A program made the position numbers and the translations under genes. Source: Blastocladiella emersonii ATCC 22665 (Eukaryota; Blastocladiomycota; Blastocladiomycetes; Blastocladiales; Blastocladiaceae). From it: a DNA stretch of 64,000 nt. The stretch is taken from positions 1,364,001-1,428,000 of the forward strand of contig JANHCV010000010.1 in the NCBI GenBank assembly GCA_025594325.1, read 5' to 3'. Positions within the stretch are counted from its first letter, which is position 1. Every line of letters begins with the position of its first letter. Below the pieces are notes generated by a model, which was not told where the DNA came from, made no database searches, and worked only from the letters and a program-made list of their open reading frames with translations. Of the stretch, positions 1 to 10,051 are shown piece after piece.

Positions 1-2677
1 AGACCCAGGCGCACGAGATGGAAGCCAACTCGGTGATGCGGTCGGTCCAGGAGGATCTGGTCGCGGCGCGCAGCGAGCTCGCGAGCGAGCGCGAGAAGGC
101 GGCGGCGATGGCGGCCGAGATCGCGACGCGCCGGTCGCGCGAGGCCGAGCTCGATGCGGCCGTCGCTGACTGGGCGCACCGGTGTGCTGACGCGACGGCG
201 GCGGCGGACGACGCGCGGCGCCAGCTCGCCGAGGCCCGCGCACGGGAGGAGGACCGTGTGGCAGCGCTGTCGGCGGCCGAGGCCAATGCGGCCGACCTGC
301 AGCGTGCCCTCCGCGACCGCGACGCACACGTTTCCCTGCTCGGCGCTGCCGTCAACCGGCACGAAAGCACGGCCGTGTCTTCGGCCGCCGCCATCGAGGC
401 GCTGCGCGGCGAGCTCGCCGCGGTGCGGGCAGCCAAGACGCAGGAGCGCACTGCGTCCGAGCGGCGACTCGCCGAGGACCTCGCCCTCGCGCGCGAGAAG
501 ACGCGGCTGCAGGCCGAGGACATTGACCGGCTCACGGGCCGGATCAAGATGCACGAGGAGACCATCTTCAAGCTGCAGGAGCGTCTGGTGGCGCTCGACA
601 CGGCGGGCATGGGCGTGAGCTCGACGAGCGTGACGGGCAACGGCGCCGACAAGCCGGGCAAGCGGCTCAAGACCGAGCACCGCGACCTGCAGCAGCGGTT
701 CGCCGAGACCCAGGCGCGGCTCACCGACACGGAGAAGGAGCTGCAGGAGGCGCGCGCCGCGCTGGTCCAGGCCCAGGCCATGTCGTCCAAGACGTCGCTC
801 ATGACCACGACCTCGGGCGCATCCGCCGTCATCGCCGAGAGCCCCAACGAGGACCCGAACGCGTCTTCGGCCGGCGGCGGCGTCCGTAATCGCCTGCTCA
901 CGCGCCGCGGAACGCTCCTGTCTAAGATGAAGCGCGAGCTCAAGAAGTCGCCCACGTCCAACGGGGTCGGCGCGGGGCTCTCGTCCTCGACGTCGCCCGG
1001 CAGCGTGGGGACCGGGTCCGCCGTGTCGTCGCCGTTCCCGAGTAGTCTCGGCGGCGCAGGGACCCCGCTCGGATCGCCGTACGGGTTCGGCACGTCGTCG
1101 TCGAGCGGCGGCGGCGAGGGCCACGCGGGGCTCCGCGGGTGGCTCAAGATCCCGAAAAAGGACGGGTTCCTGCGCCACGGGTGGAAGTGGAAGTACTTTG
1201 TCGTCCGTGACTACGTGCTGTACATGTGGGACAAGGAGCGCGAGGTCGACAGCCACGAGGGCGCGCTCGTCGTCGACTTGCGGTACGTTATCATGCGACT
1301 CTTCTCCTAGCGGCTCGAGACTGACTCATGTGCCGTGCTCGTGTAGCATCGACCTGTTCGCGGTCATGTGCGTCAACCCGCACGACCTGTACCACGTCAC
1401 GACCAAGGAGATCCCGTGCATCTTCAAGATCCAGGCGCTCACGAGCCCGTCAACTCCGGGCAGCGCGACGCTCGCCAACCAGATGGCGGCGACCTCGATG
1501 CCGTCGCTCAGCATGTCGGGCGGCCGCGGCAGCGCCACGCTCGCGCAGCTGCACCACCAGAGCAACAACAACCTGCTCGCCGGCTCCACGTCGCCCGGCC
1601 CCGTCGTCGTGACGGCCGACGACGCGACCTCGGTCACCTCGACGGGCACCAACAACCACAACGGCCCCGCCGCGGCGGCTGCAGCGGCCGCGGCCATGAT
1701 CGAGGCGCTCGAATCGCGCATCAAACAGCACCGCGACAAGCTCGAGGTCGAGACCAAGATGCTCGCCGCGGCCGACCGCCTGGTCCTCGTGTCCAAGGGC
1801 GCCGCGCGCATGACGGCCACGCAGCAGTACCAGCAGACACGCGACCGCATCGAGATCCTGGAGACCGAGCTGGCCGCCCTGACGCGGCAACATGAGGTCG
1901 CCGTGACGGCTGCGGCCGCTGCCGCCGCTGCGGCGCAGGAGCCACCAAGGCCGCCGTCGCCGTCGGAGCCCTCGTCCGTCTCGGCCAGCGTGTCGGAGGC
2001 GACCTCGCTCGCATCGCCTGGACCAAGACCGGTTGTCACGATCCCGTCGACGCCGCCGCCCGCCGGGTCGGTCGCGCAGGCGCCCGCGTCGCCCATCGAC
2101 TTTGACTCGCTGGTGCGGCGCACCGAGACGAGCAACACTCTGCCGCTGTCGGCGAGCCCGACCGGCGGCGACCAAGTTGTCGGGATCTTCGCGGGGCAGC
2201 AGTTCCAGCTCGCCGGGCACTACTTCAAGGCGACGGTGATCGACCAGCCCGTCGCGTGCCGGTGCTGCCACGAGACGCTCACGCCGGCCGTCCAGGCCAT
2301 CCAGTGTCCGAGTACGTTGTCATGGCTCGCAGTCTCGCTGATCAACAACTGACCTGTCTCCTTGTGTAGTGTGCTTCTTCGTCGCGCACAAGTCGTGCGC
2401 GTCGCACATCCACCTGACGTGCGGCGACGTGCAGGCGCTCAACGGGGCGACGCCCGTGTACCTCATGTGCGAGAGCGCCGAGGAGAAGAAGCGGTGGCTG
2501 CACCACCTCGACGGGCATCGCCGGCACTACCTCGCGCAGCGCCACGTCAGCGTGCCGATGCTCGCAGCCTCGGGGTCGAGCCGACAGGGCAGCATGGACG
2601 CGTCACTCGCAGCGACCACCACGGCGGGATCGGGCACGGCCACGGGCAGCGAGTACCGCCGCGGAAGTTTGCACTGA
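1..2677 (+). CDS. ROCK/MRCK-type Rho-kinase C-terminal part (5' partial): coiled coil, PH split by C1
   Basis: Exons 1-1282, 1347-2311 and 2370-2677; the frame is open to the left edge, so the N-terminus (where a kinase domain would lie) is outside the window. The first ~210 residues are an Ala/Glu/Arg heptad-rich coiled coil, followed by a Ser/Gly linker. A PH half begins at GLRGWLKIPKKDGFLRHGWK and continues over intron 1 to EIPCIFKIQ. A long disordered insert and a second coiled stretch (~1700-1900) follow, then a C1 zinc finger (H-x12-C-x2-C ... C-x2-C-x4-H-x2-C-x7-C) that spans intron 2, then the PH end VYLMCESAEEKKRWLHHL. A PH domain interrupted by C1 is the signature of ROCK kinases, which act downstream of Rho in actomyosin control. 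That the upstream part is a kinase is inferred. Confidence 0.8.
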
Positions 2678-2803
2678 GGGCGCGGCGGCTACGAGGGAGG
2701 GGAGCGTGGGTTGGATGGACTTCAGTTTTTCTCGCATATATACCGTTTGTCTAGCGTCGACGCACTCCTGGCTTGTCCGTGCCGCGTCTTCGGCCGAGGA
2801 AGA

Positions 2804-2830
2804 GACGCGACCAGCTACAGTATCATGTGA
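2804..2830 (+). promoter_or_regulatory. Bipartite LRR-family promoter element (variant spacing)
   Basis: GACGCGAC, then a spacer, then ATCATGTGA, about 105 bp before the LRR start codon at 2934 and in gene orientation. The same two halves precede the minus-strand LRR and F-box/ankyrin-like genes elsewhere in the window, usually 22-23 nt long; this copy is about 5 nt longer. Its regulatory role is inferred from position and recurrence. Confidence 0.5.
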
Positions 2831-2933
2831 GGAAGGGCCGTGGCGTCCAACTCGAGGCGAGGAGACCCGGAGCGCCGCGCCCTCGCTCTTGATCTCGGCG
2901 ACACACCACCAATGTATTCGCCCTAGCGGCACC

Positions 2934-4691
2934 ATGAAACTCTCCGACTCCATGCATCAGCCAAAGCTAGCCATACCGAATCTCGTCGACAAGATTCTCG
3001 CCGAGGTCGTGCGACTACACGACGCTGACGCCAAGGGCGTCGTCGATCTCGTCCTTCTTGCACCTTATCTGCGTGTTGCTCCCCGTGCTCTCATCCCCCA
3101 GGTTTACCGAGCTGTCGATCGGCGCGTCATGGCCGTTTCCGTTGACGAAGCAAGCGCTGCGAACCGCGTCGACTTGCTTCGCTTTCGCGTCGCTACTGGT
3201 CTTCCTTTCGAGTACACCGAGGCTGCTTTGCAAAAGGCTAGCTCGTGGAGCCATTACGAAACCCTCGACTGGTGGCGGGACTCGGGTCTTCCTCTGCTTT
3301 ATGAATATCTCGACGAATACTCTGCTATTACATTGGGTGTTCCCCAATACTCCAGCGCGGCCGCCGGACGTCAAGAGGCTCCCAAGATTGCTGCAGGAGA
3401 TGCCATGTGTTCGCAAGCTATTAACGAAGTTATGGGCGGCACGTCAGAAATCAATCTCTACTCGGCCCGCATTTCCATGAACGGCATTCGGGATCTCAAT
3501 CGCGCGCTTTCTATTCCCGATCACCCTGTTACATCTCCCAACCTGGGCGCGGTCGATCTCGACTTTCCTCGTCTGTGCGCAATTGAATTCCCACCATCGC
3601 TTGTCTCGCTACAACTGTCCTGGAACCGGATTGCCCATGGATCCACGCCTAATGTCGCGCTTTGCCTGCCTGGCACGCTGTCGCGCCTCCAGATCGACAA
3701 CGAAGACTTGAATTTTCCGCATTTTGCCGCCAGCCTCCAGCGCCTCCCGCAGGCATTGACTCAACTCACGATTTGTGAGACTGGTCTCGACCTGCCGGCC
3801 GTTACGCACCTTGCTCAAGGCCTTTCGTCCTCCCGGCTGGTAAAGCTTACCTTTATTGGCTGCGACCTTGATTATGAAAGCACTGTCGCCCTTATGGGTG
3901 GGCTTCCGTCGAGTCTTCAGAAACTTGGCCTGCTGGGCGCAGAACTTTCTTCCTCGACTGGACACGCGAAACTCGGCGGTCGACTTCCTCCTAGCTTGAA
4001 GTCTTTAAAGCTCCGTGGGCAAGGCAAGGTTGACAACACGTTACTCGAAAATCTTCCCAACTCATTGGAGAAACTCGAGCTCAAGTTCGTCGAGGTGAAC
4101 ATGGGTTTTCTCCTCGCCTTGACAAGCCGCGAGCGACCAGCGCTCTGTGTTCTTGACCTTGGGGAAGTAAACCTTGACGATGCTTCCGAGCCAAGCATGA
4201 CCACGTTGGCAGACAGCATTGCAGCTCAAACCGGAGTCGCATTCCCCGCCTTGGAGAAGCTGGACCTCCATCACTTCCCGTTCGGCTCACGCGAAGCCGC
4301 TCAATTGCTTCTTTCACGTCTGCTTGGGCCGCGTCTCAAGGAAGTTATCCTTGGCTGGCGCTATGGCAGAGATTCCATTGACGACAAATTCGTGGAAACT
4401 TTGCTCGATCACGGTCTGACGCGCCTAGAGAAGCTCAACTTGGGCAATTGCGCGCTGACGGACAGATCGGCGATGTTGCTCGCCACGCGGCTGCCACTGT
4501 CGGTCAAGTCGCTGGACGTGGTCCAAATTTCTTTTAGCGATGCTGGCTTTGTGGATTTGGTTCGCCTGGGGCTGAATCGAGCTGGCGCTCTCAAAATCTC
4601 ACTTTCGCTTTCAAGCGCGAGTGAGAACGTCAAAATGGTGTTTGAACCGATCAAGGACCACCTTTCCAATATCTTTCAGTTGCAGGATTGA
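2934..4691 (+). CDS. F-box-like / leucine-rich-repeat protein
   Basis: Intronless, 585 aa. The start MKLSDSMHQPKLAIPNLVDK was chosen because paralogues at 44556, 46711 and 50634 begin the same way (MKL/MQL..SM). The N-terminal ~45 residues resemble a degenerate F-box (IPNLVDKILAEVVRLHD). A module with LLRFRVATGLPFEYTE and ETLDWWRDSGLPL follows, then about 14 irregular LRRs (e.g. LPPSLKSLKLRGQ, LTRLEKLNLGNCAL) to the C-terminus. There is no signal peptide or membrane segment, so a cytosolic protein-interaction role such as a ubiquitin-ligase adaptor is possible but unproven. It is the only intact family member in the left half of the window and lies among housekeeping genes. Confidence 0.8.
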   Translation: MKLSDSMHQPKLAIPNLVDKILAEVVRLHDADAKGVVDLVLLAPYLRVAPRALIPQVYRAVDRRVMAVSVDEASAANRVDLLRFRVATGLPFEYTEAALQKASSWSHYETLDWWRDSGLPLLYEYLDEYSAITLGVPQYSSAAAGRQEAPKIAAGDAMCSQAINEVMGGTSEINLYSARISMNGIRDLNRALSIPDHPVTSPNLGAVDLDFPRLCAIEFPPSLVSLQLSWNRIAHGSTPNVALCLPGTLSRLQIDNEDLNFPHFAASLQRLPQALTQLTICETGLDLPAVTHLAQGLSSSRLVKLTFIGCDLDYESTVALMGGLPSSLQKLGLLGAELSSSTGHAKLGGRLPPSLKSLKLRGQGKVDNTLLENLPNSLEKLELKFVEVNMGFLLALTSRERPALCVLDLGEVNLDDASEPSMTTLADSIAAQTGVAFPALEKLDLHHFPFGSREAAQLLLSRLLGPRLKEVILGWRYGRDSIDDKFVETLLDHGLTRLEKLNLGNCALTDRSAMLLATRLPLSVKSLDVVQISFSDAGFVDLVRLGLNRAGALKISLSLSSASENVKMVFEPIKDHLSNIFQLQD

Positions 4692-6378
4692 GCTTTCATT
4701 GACCAAACGTGGATAGCGTGCTCCGTTGACGTATATATTTTTGTTTGATTGCTTCCCCCTATCGCCATTATTCCGTCATTGGCCGCTGCTCTGCTTTTCG
4801 CCTTTCTCGGGCCCACGCTTCCCGCAGGTCAAATCACGCGCTGCAATCCACCTGGGTTGATCAAAGGAACGGCGGTGAGAGATAGACGAGATGAGGTTTG
4901 AACTGTACATATACAAATGAGGACCTCGGTACCGCTCCTCCGGCCGCCGATCAGTCAAGGAGTGCGAACAATACGGCAAGAGTGAGGATGTGCAATCGAC
5001 GCGCGAAGCCCGTCCGAGAGGTGTGGCAGTAGCTGTCGTTCAAGTGCGAGTTCGAAGCTTGCGGCCGAGTGGGAAAAGTGCTGTAGTCGCGACCGAGGTG
5101 ATTGGGGCATTGTTGAGGCGCAAGCGGGCGGCTAGACCTCGCAGTATCCACAGAGCCCCAAGCAACATTCTTGTGCGACAGATATCTCTCGCTTGAGGCA
5201 CGGTTCGGCACCATCGGATCCAGCGACCAGGACAAGCGCTCGACCCAGCGGACCTGGCTGGATATCCTTGCTGCGCGCTGCGACGCGATTGATCAGAGGG
5301 TACCACGCGCACGAGCGGCGCGGTCTTTTCACGGCACCCGCGCGCGTGGTGCCCGGACAGCGCGCAAGCGAGGAAGCCGGCAGGACTCGGATTGAGCTGG
5401 TTCGTGAAGCAGGAGCATGGTGGTAGCTGTTCCACGTTCGCAGACGATCCCCAAAGGCGGTGCGTCGCGGCCAGACCGTTTAGACTGACATGCAACGGGT
5501 GACGTTGCTGTTCTTGACAGCCGTCTCGGTTTTCCCCGATTGCATGAAGTTTTGTGCCGAGTTGACCCATGGTGACTCGACGAAGGCAGAGCAAGCAAGG
5601 GCATGACGCGATTTGGATCAACAACAGCCCAGCTCGCCGCTCTGGAGCTTGATGCGAAACGACGCGCTGGAACTCAACTTGATTCAATAGAGACCACGAA
5701 TCCGTGCGAGGCAAGGCATGGACAGGCCGTGAAGAGCTGACAACCTGGAGCCCGGCGGCCGCAGGTGAAACCGCCAAATAACGAGCAAGAAGTTGACCCG
5801 GTATTCGTTACATGAGTTTACATGATAATGCGATAAGTTACATGTCGCTCTAGTGCGGCCGCGATGGGAGGGTGGGGAGCGCAAGCGTTTCGCGCGGGCG
5901 CGCGACGAATTCGGTCGCCCGAGTGTGCACGGGCCACGTGGGCTGGGAGCACGCGATGCGCCGCACACGTGCGGTGTTTGAGACACTTGTGTCTCTCCCT
6001 CGTTCATCTCGGCCCTGAACCGCGGCGCAGCTCGGTGAAGCGAACTTCAACGTCGTTAGAATCACACGAGACTCCTCGCGGAGGCATCACTCGCCGCGAC
6101 CTTGCTGGACGCGGCGGCAACCAGCCATCATCGTGCCGTACTGCTCTCGCGAGCGAGCCGACGGCAGCAGCGGCCCGAGCGGTGTCTTGGCGACCTCGTT
6201 GTTCCTCAAATAATCCGCACACGACGCGATTATTGGCGCGTGAGCGTCGCGCGCTGTTGTTGGTCGCCGGCACGCTGGACCCGCGGCTGTGTCCGATCCG
6301 TCGGCTCGGCTCAGAGACAATGGAGCACATGAGATTTGAGCTATGTATACAAAATGAAGTCCTCATCCACCGCCCCAC
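4692..6378. other. Intergenic, with possible decayed copy of the M50B 3' end
   Basis: No convincing gene in 1.7 kb; ORFs here look like random reading. On the minus strand 4888-5010 resembles the 3' end and 3' flank of the next gene (6329-6430). Both share a stretch around TTTGA.CT.T..ATACAAA and a C-terminal hydrophobic tail (LTLAVLFALLD here against LALAVFLALLVW there). This may be a worn partial duplicate. Confidence 0.35.
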
Positions 6379-7247
6379 CTACCACACGAGCAGCGCGAGG
6401 AAGACAGCGAGGGCGAGGAACAGGAGCGAGATGAAGAACCAGAGGACGCCCCAGAACTGCGCCGCGCACCCGTACCGCTGCGCAAACACCGCGGCATCGC
6501 TCGAGTTGACCTTGCGCGAGATCAGGTCCTCGACGATATCCCACAGCGAGTAGAGCGCGGACATGACGCCGACGAACAGGACGACGTAGACGAGCCCGAC
6601 CGAGTCGGGGGTGAGGACCCAGAGCAGCGGGAACAGGAGCATGAACCCGAACGTGAGCCCGCGCGTGAACCAGTTCTCGGCCCACCACAGGATGGCCGCC
6701 AGGCACAGGCACAGGAGGACCGAGGCGACCTTGCTGGCGTAGATGTCGAACCCGCAGAAGATGAGCACGCTGCCGTACACGGAGCTCCCAATGTACCCCG
6801 CGGGAAGCACGCAGCACGTCCGCCCGCCGCGCATCTTGGTCACGCCGCCCTCGTTCGGGTCGACTGAGATGGCCTCGATGCGCGCGCCCGTGCACTTGCC
6901 CTACACATCCGCGGGTCGCTCGTCAGTGCCGACCCACGCACCCGCACCCACGAGCGAGAACGACGTACCGCGAGCGCATGCCCCGACTCGTGGAGCGCGA
7001 CGGTGAGCAGCTTGAACGGGTAGAGGAGGTGCTTGAGGACGGGAAAGTTCCAGAGGATGAGGATGCCGATGAAATAGGCGCCGATGAGGTAGAAGGTGAA
7101 GATCTGGCGGTCCGACGGGTGCTGCAGCTTGTACAGGAAGTTGCGCTCGAGCTGCTTGCTGTCCGTCGAGTTGAACACGTCCGTGAAGGCGAGCGGCGCG
7201 CCGCCAGTGGGGGAAGCGCCTGGTTGTGGTGATGGCCACGGCACCAT
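6379..7247 (-). CDS. Peptidase M50B-like multi-pass membrane protein
   Basis: Exons 7247-6969 and 6900-6379 (intron 68 nt, donor GTACGT, acceptor TAG) give 266 aa. Helix 1 (~50-70, FTFYLIGAYFIGILILW) is followed by ALHESGHALA, whose H86-E-x-x-H90 is the zinc-protease motif of the fungal/plant M50B-like family. About six further hydrophobic helices lie in exon 2 (e.g. VASVLLCLCLAAILWW), and a final one sits at the C-terminus. Family members are integral-membrane site-2-protease-like proteins, mostly uncharacterised. The intron lies directly after the HExxH helix. Protease activity is inferred from the motif alone. Confidence 0.8.
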
Positions 7248-7657
7248 GGTGGTGGCGAAGACTGACGGACGAGAGAGAGAGAGGGCGTGTGCAAGTGTGC
7301 GAATGCAAGTAATGGAATTCTCAGCAGCAGCGCGGAGAGACGAGGGGAGGGGAGGGGAGAGCGGAGCGGCTATACAACAGAAAACCGGCGGCGTGTGCGT
7401 GTGGTTGGACGGGTCAAGAGGGAGCGGGACGTTGCACCAAGTCCTTTGCCGAGAGGACGTGTGTGGATGACGAGTCAAAAGAGAGGAGAGGAGAGGAGAG
7501 GGACAAACGGCCGAGCCTGGACCCAGGTCCAAAAACAAAAAATCAAGTGGGCGTGGCGCAACGTTCCACGTCGATGCGGCGCAGCGCGCCGAGCGCGGCA
7601 AGCCAGCCGACGGCGTCGACACGACGAGACGCGGAAATGGGGCCGACACGGCCCACG

Positions 7658-8089
7658 TTACAGAATCAGCAGCGGGAGCAGCTCGGACGTCGACGACAGC
7701 GAGCGCGGGCGGCCGCCGTTGACGCCGTTGACGCCGTTGGCTCCGACCGAGCCCGTGGCCGAGGCGGTGGTGGTGGTACCGGTGGTGAACTGCTGGCTGA
7801 AGCGGCGGAGATGGAGCGCCGCCGGGACGGCCGCGATGGGCGGGGAGGCCGAGCCGGTCCAGGGCACCGCGTTGCCGCCGATGGGCCAGAACCCGCCCGC
7901 GGCCGGCGTGGGCGAGGTCGGCGAGACGGGCGGCAGGTTGAGGCTGGCCGACGACGACGCGGGCGACGCGGCGAGGGTGCCGAGCGACCACGGCCACGCG
8001 GCCGAGGCCGTGGGCGAGGCGGGGCACGCGGTGCCTGCCGTGGCGGCCGTGGCGGTGGGCTGGCCGTCGGTGGTGGTGGTTGAGGTCAT
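7658..8089 (-). CDS. Small Ser/Thr/Pro-rich protein, unknown
   Basis: A single-exon reading of 143 aa from the first in-frame ATG (MTSTTTTDGQ). Low complexity throughout, but with non-random blocks: GGFWPIGGNAVPWTGSASPP, then HLRRFSQQF, then a Gly/Asn/Val tandem (GANGVNGVNGG) and a hydrophobic end LLPLLIL. RRFS fits a PKA/AGC phosphosite. No family was recognised. Antisense long ORFs over it reflect GC bias. It could be a regulatory phosphoprotein or a chance ORF. Confidence 0.45.
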   Translation of the reverse strand: MTSTTTTDGQPTATAATAGTACPASPTASAAWPWSLGTLAASPASSSASLNLPPVSPTSPTPAAGGFWPIGGNAVPWTGSASPPIAAVPAALHLRRFSQQFTTGTTTTASATGSVGANGVNGVNGGRPRSLSSTSELLPLLIL

Positions 8090-8687
8090 TGGTTGAGCGG
8101 GTGGGTTCTTGAGTAATCGATACAGGGGCAGAGTGACGCGGACGGCGGCGAGGAGGAAGAGGAGAGGCGAAGGCGGCGGCACGGATGCGTGCAAAGTGCA
8201 AGTCAGGGACGCGCGCGCTTCCCACGGCCAGCCCGTGTGGCGCGCGCTTGCGCTCAAGTCGCGTTTCTTGCCGCTCGTGGCCGAGCGAGGCAGGTAAGGC
8301 AAACTCTGAGCTTGACTCTCTCGACGCTGAACGGAACGGTCGGCAGCACACGAGAAGCGATGGAGACAGCATGAAAGATTAGTTATTGTACAAATTGAGC
8401 GGGGGACTAGCAACAGAGCGGGGGACGCGGCACGCACGCACGCACGGCGGGGAGCGGAGCGAGGGAGGGGAGGGAAGGGAGCACGGCCGAGCGACAGACA
8501 GCGACGGACGACGATGACGGCAGGGGGAGAGGGTATGGTGTGTCTACGGTAAGGGAAAGGAGGGGAGCAGCCGCCGCGGAAGACGACGCGAGGTCGACGA
8601 CCGTGCGCACCCCACCACCACCACCCGGCATCCACACCCGCGCGTACGTGCGAGCGAGCGAGACCCAACGACGAGAAGAGGGCAAGC
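8090..8687. other. Intergenic region
   Basis: Purine-biased GC-rich DNA between the small ORF and the Vip1-like gene; nothing recognised beyond likely 5'/3' untranslated sequence. Confidence 0.4.
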
Positions 8688-9484
8688 TTAGGCCGACTTC
8701 TTCTCCTCGACGATCTGGCGGGTCTCGGCAGCGACCTCGAGAGCGCGGTCCTTGGCGGCGTCGACCGTCTGGAACACCTTCTGGCCGGTGGGCGTAGCGA
8801 GGGCCTTCTCGCCGAGCTCCTTGGTCTTGGCGAGGATCTGGGTCGCGTTCTCCGAAATGTGGAACTTGGCGTCCATCTCCTTGAGCAGGTTGGTCACCTT
8901 GTACTGCTCGTCGAGGGCCTCGGCCTTGGCGCGGGCAGAGAACATGTAGGCGGCGAGCGTCTTGGTCACCGAGTACTTGTCGTCGATCTCGACGCCGCGC
9001 TTGACGATCGTCTCCGACAGCGTGTAGCCCTCGGCGAGGAGCTCGGCGATCACGCGCGTGTACGGCTTGTGCTCGTCGTCATTGGTCTCGATGGCCTTCT
9101 TGGCGTCCTCCTCGACGGCGACGGCCGCATCCGACTCGTGCGCCTCGAAGAAGGACTTGACCGTCACCGAGCGGTCGACGATCACCGCGTTGGACAGCAG
9201 GCGCGCCGTGTTGGCGGCCGACTCCTTGTCGAACAGGATGAAGGCCTCCTGCGTCTCGCCCGACGTCAGCATCTCGAACCGGTTGATCTTGCCGCAGAAC
9301 GAGAAGAAGTCCTTGACCGACTTCTCCGTGGCGTTGGCCGAGATGTTCTGCACCAGCACGGCGTTGGGGGTGGCCTCGATGTCCTGTTCACGGTCATGGT
9401 GTCGTCAGTTGATACATCCAGTGGGTCGCGGGAGAGGGCGAGTGGGCGCAGCCAGCCACATACAGCGACGTTGAAGGTGGTCAT
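8688..9484 (-). CDS. RRM-domain protein, Vip1-like
   Basis: Exon 1 encodes only MTTFNVA (9484-9464). A 80-nt intron (GTATGT...CAG) leads to exon 2 from 9383; 238 aa in total. The RRM covers ~12-80: VLVQNISANATEKSVKDFFS is beta1-alpha1 with an RNP2-like strand, EAFILFDKE is a weak RNP1, and VIVDRSVTVKSF is the last strand. The C-terminal half is helical and charged (AKAEALDEQYKVTNLLKEMD), ending in EEKKSA. Order and length match fungal Vip1-type RRM proteins, which probably bind RNA but are poorly characterised. A TATA sequence lies ~100 bp upstream. Confidence 0.8.
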
Positions 9485-9580
9485 GTTGATGGATGGATGA
9501 AGATGAGGCGGGGCGGGTTGTGAGATCCGTGGGTGCTTGACTGGCGAGAGAGCGGGCGGCGTGCGGGGGGCGGCCGCGGG

Positions 9581-9587
9581 CTTTATA
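9581..9587 (-). promoter_or_regulatory. TATA box of the RRM gene
   Basis: TATAAAG on the minus strand, 97-103 bp before the ATG at 9484, in otherwise very GC-rich DNA. Confidence 0.45.
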
Positions 9588-10051
9588 CTCTGGCAAAGGG
9601 GACGCCGACGCGGGCGGCGTCGCCGGCCGGCCCCACCTCGCGACTCGACTCGAGCGGGACGCCCCCTCTTCCTCCCTCGCAGTGATATCATTGGAGCAGC
9701 GCGCACGTGCGTCAGAGGTGCGCCGCCGCCGCCCACCCGCCGCCACCGCTTCCCTCTTCCTTTCGCCGCCCTTCGTTTTCAACGCCCAACGCGGCCGGCC
9801 TTTGACGTCACTGGCCCCAGTCCGATGCGCGTGTCGTGTCCCGCGCCGCCTGCGAGACGCACGCAAGGGATCATGTCCCTGGCGACTGCTTTTCACGCCG
9901 TCGCCCGCTTGCGTTGAAATGAAGCGACGTCTCAACTCACGCGTTTGCTCGCTGGCGTCGGCGTCGCGTCGGCGACTACGCCACCCTTCGCCGCCGACGC
10001 CGACCTTGCCAACACCAACGTTGCATGCACGCTCCGAATCTATTGATCTCA

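Noticed and set aside
5040-5777. 245-residue minus ORF in the first large gap
   Set aside because: No start context, no repeated or conserved block, composition like random frame.
6840-8372. 510-residue minus-strand ORF over the M50B start and upstream
   Set aside because: Reads through the M50B first exon and beyond in low-complexity sequence; only the MVPWPS... part with the HExxH motif is supported.
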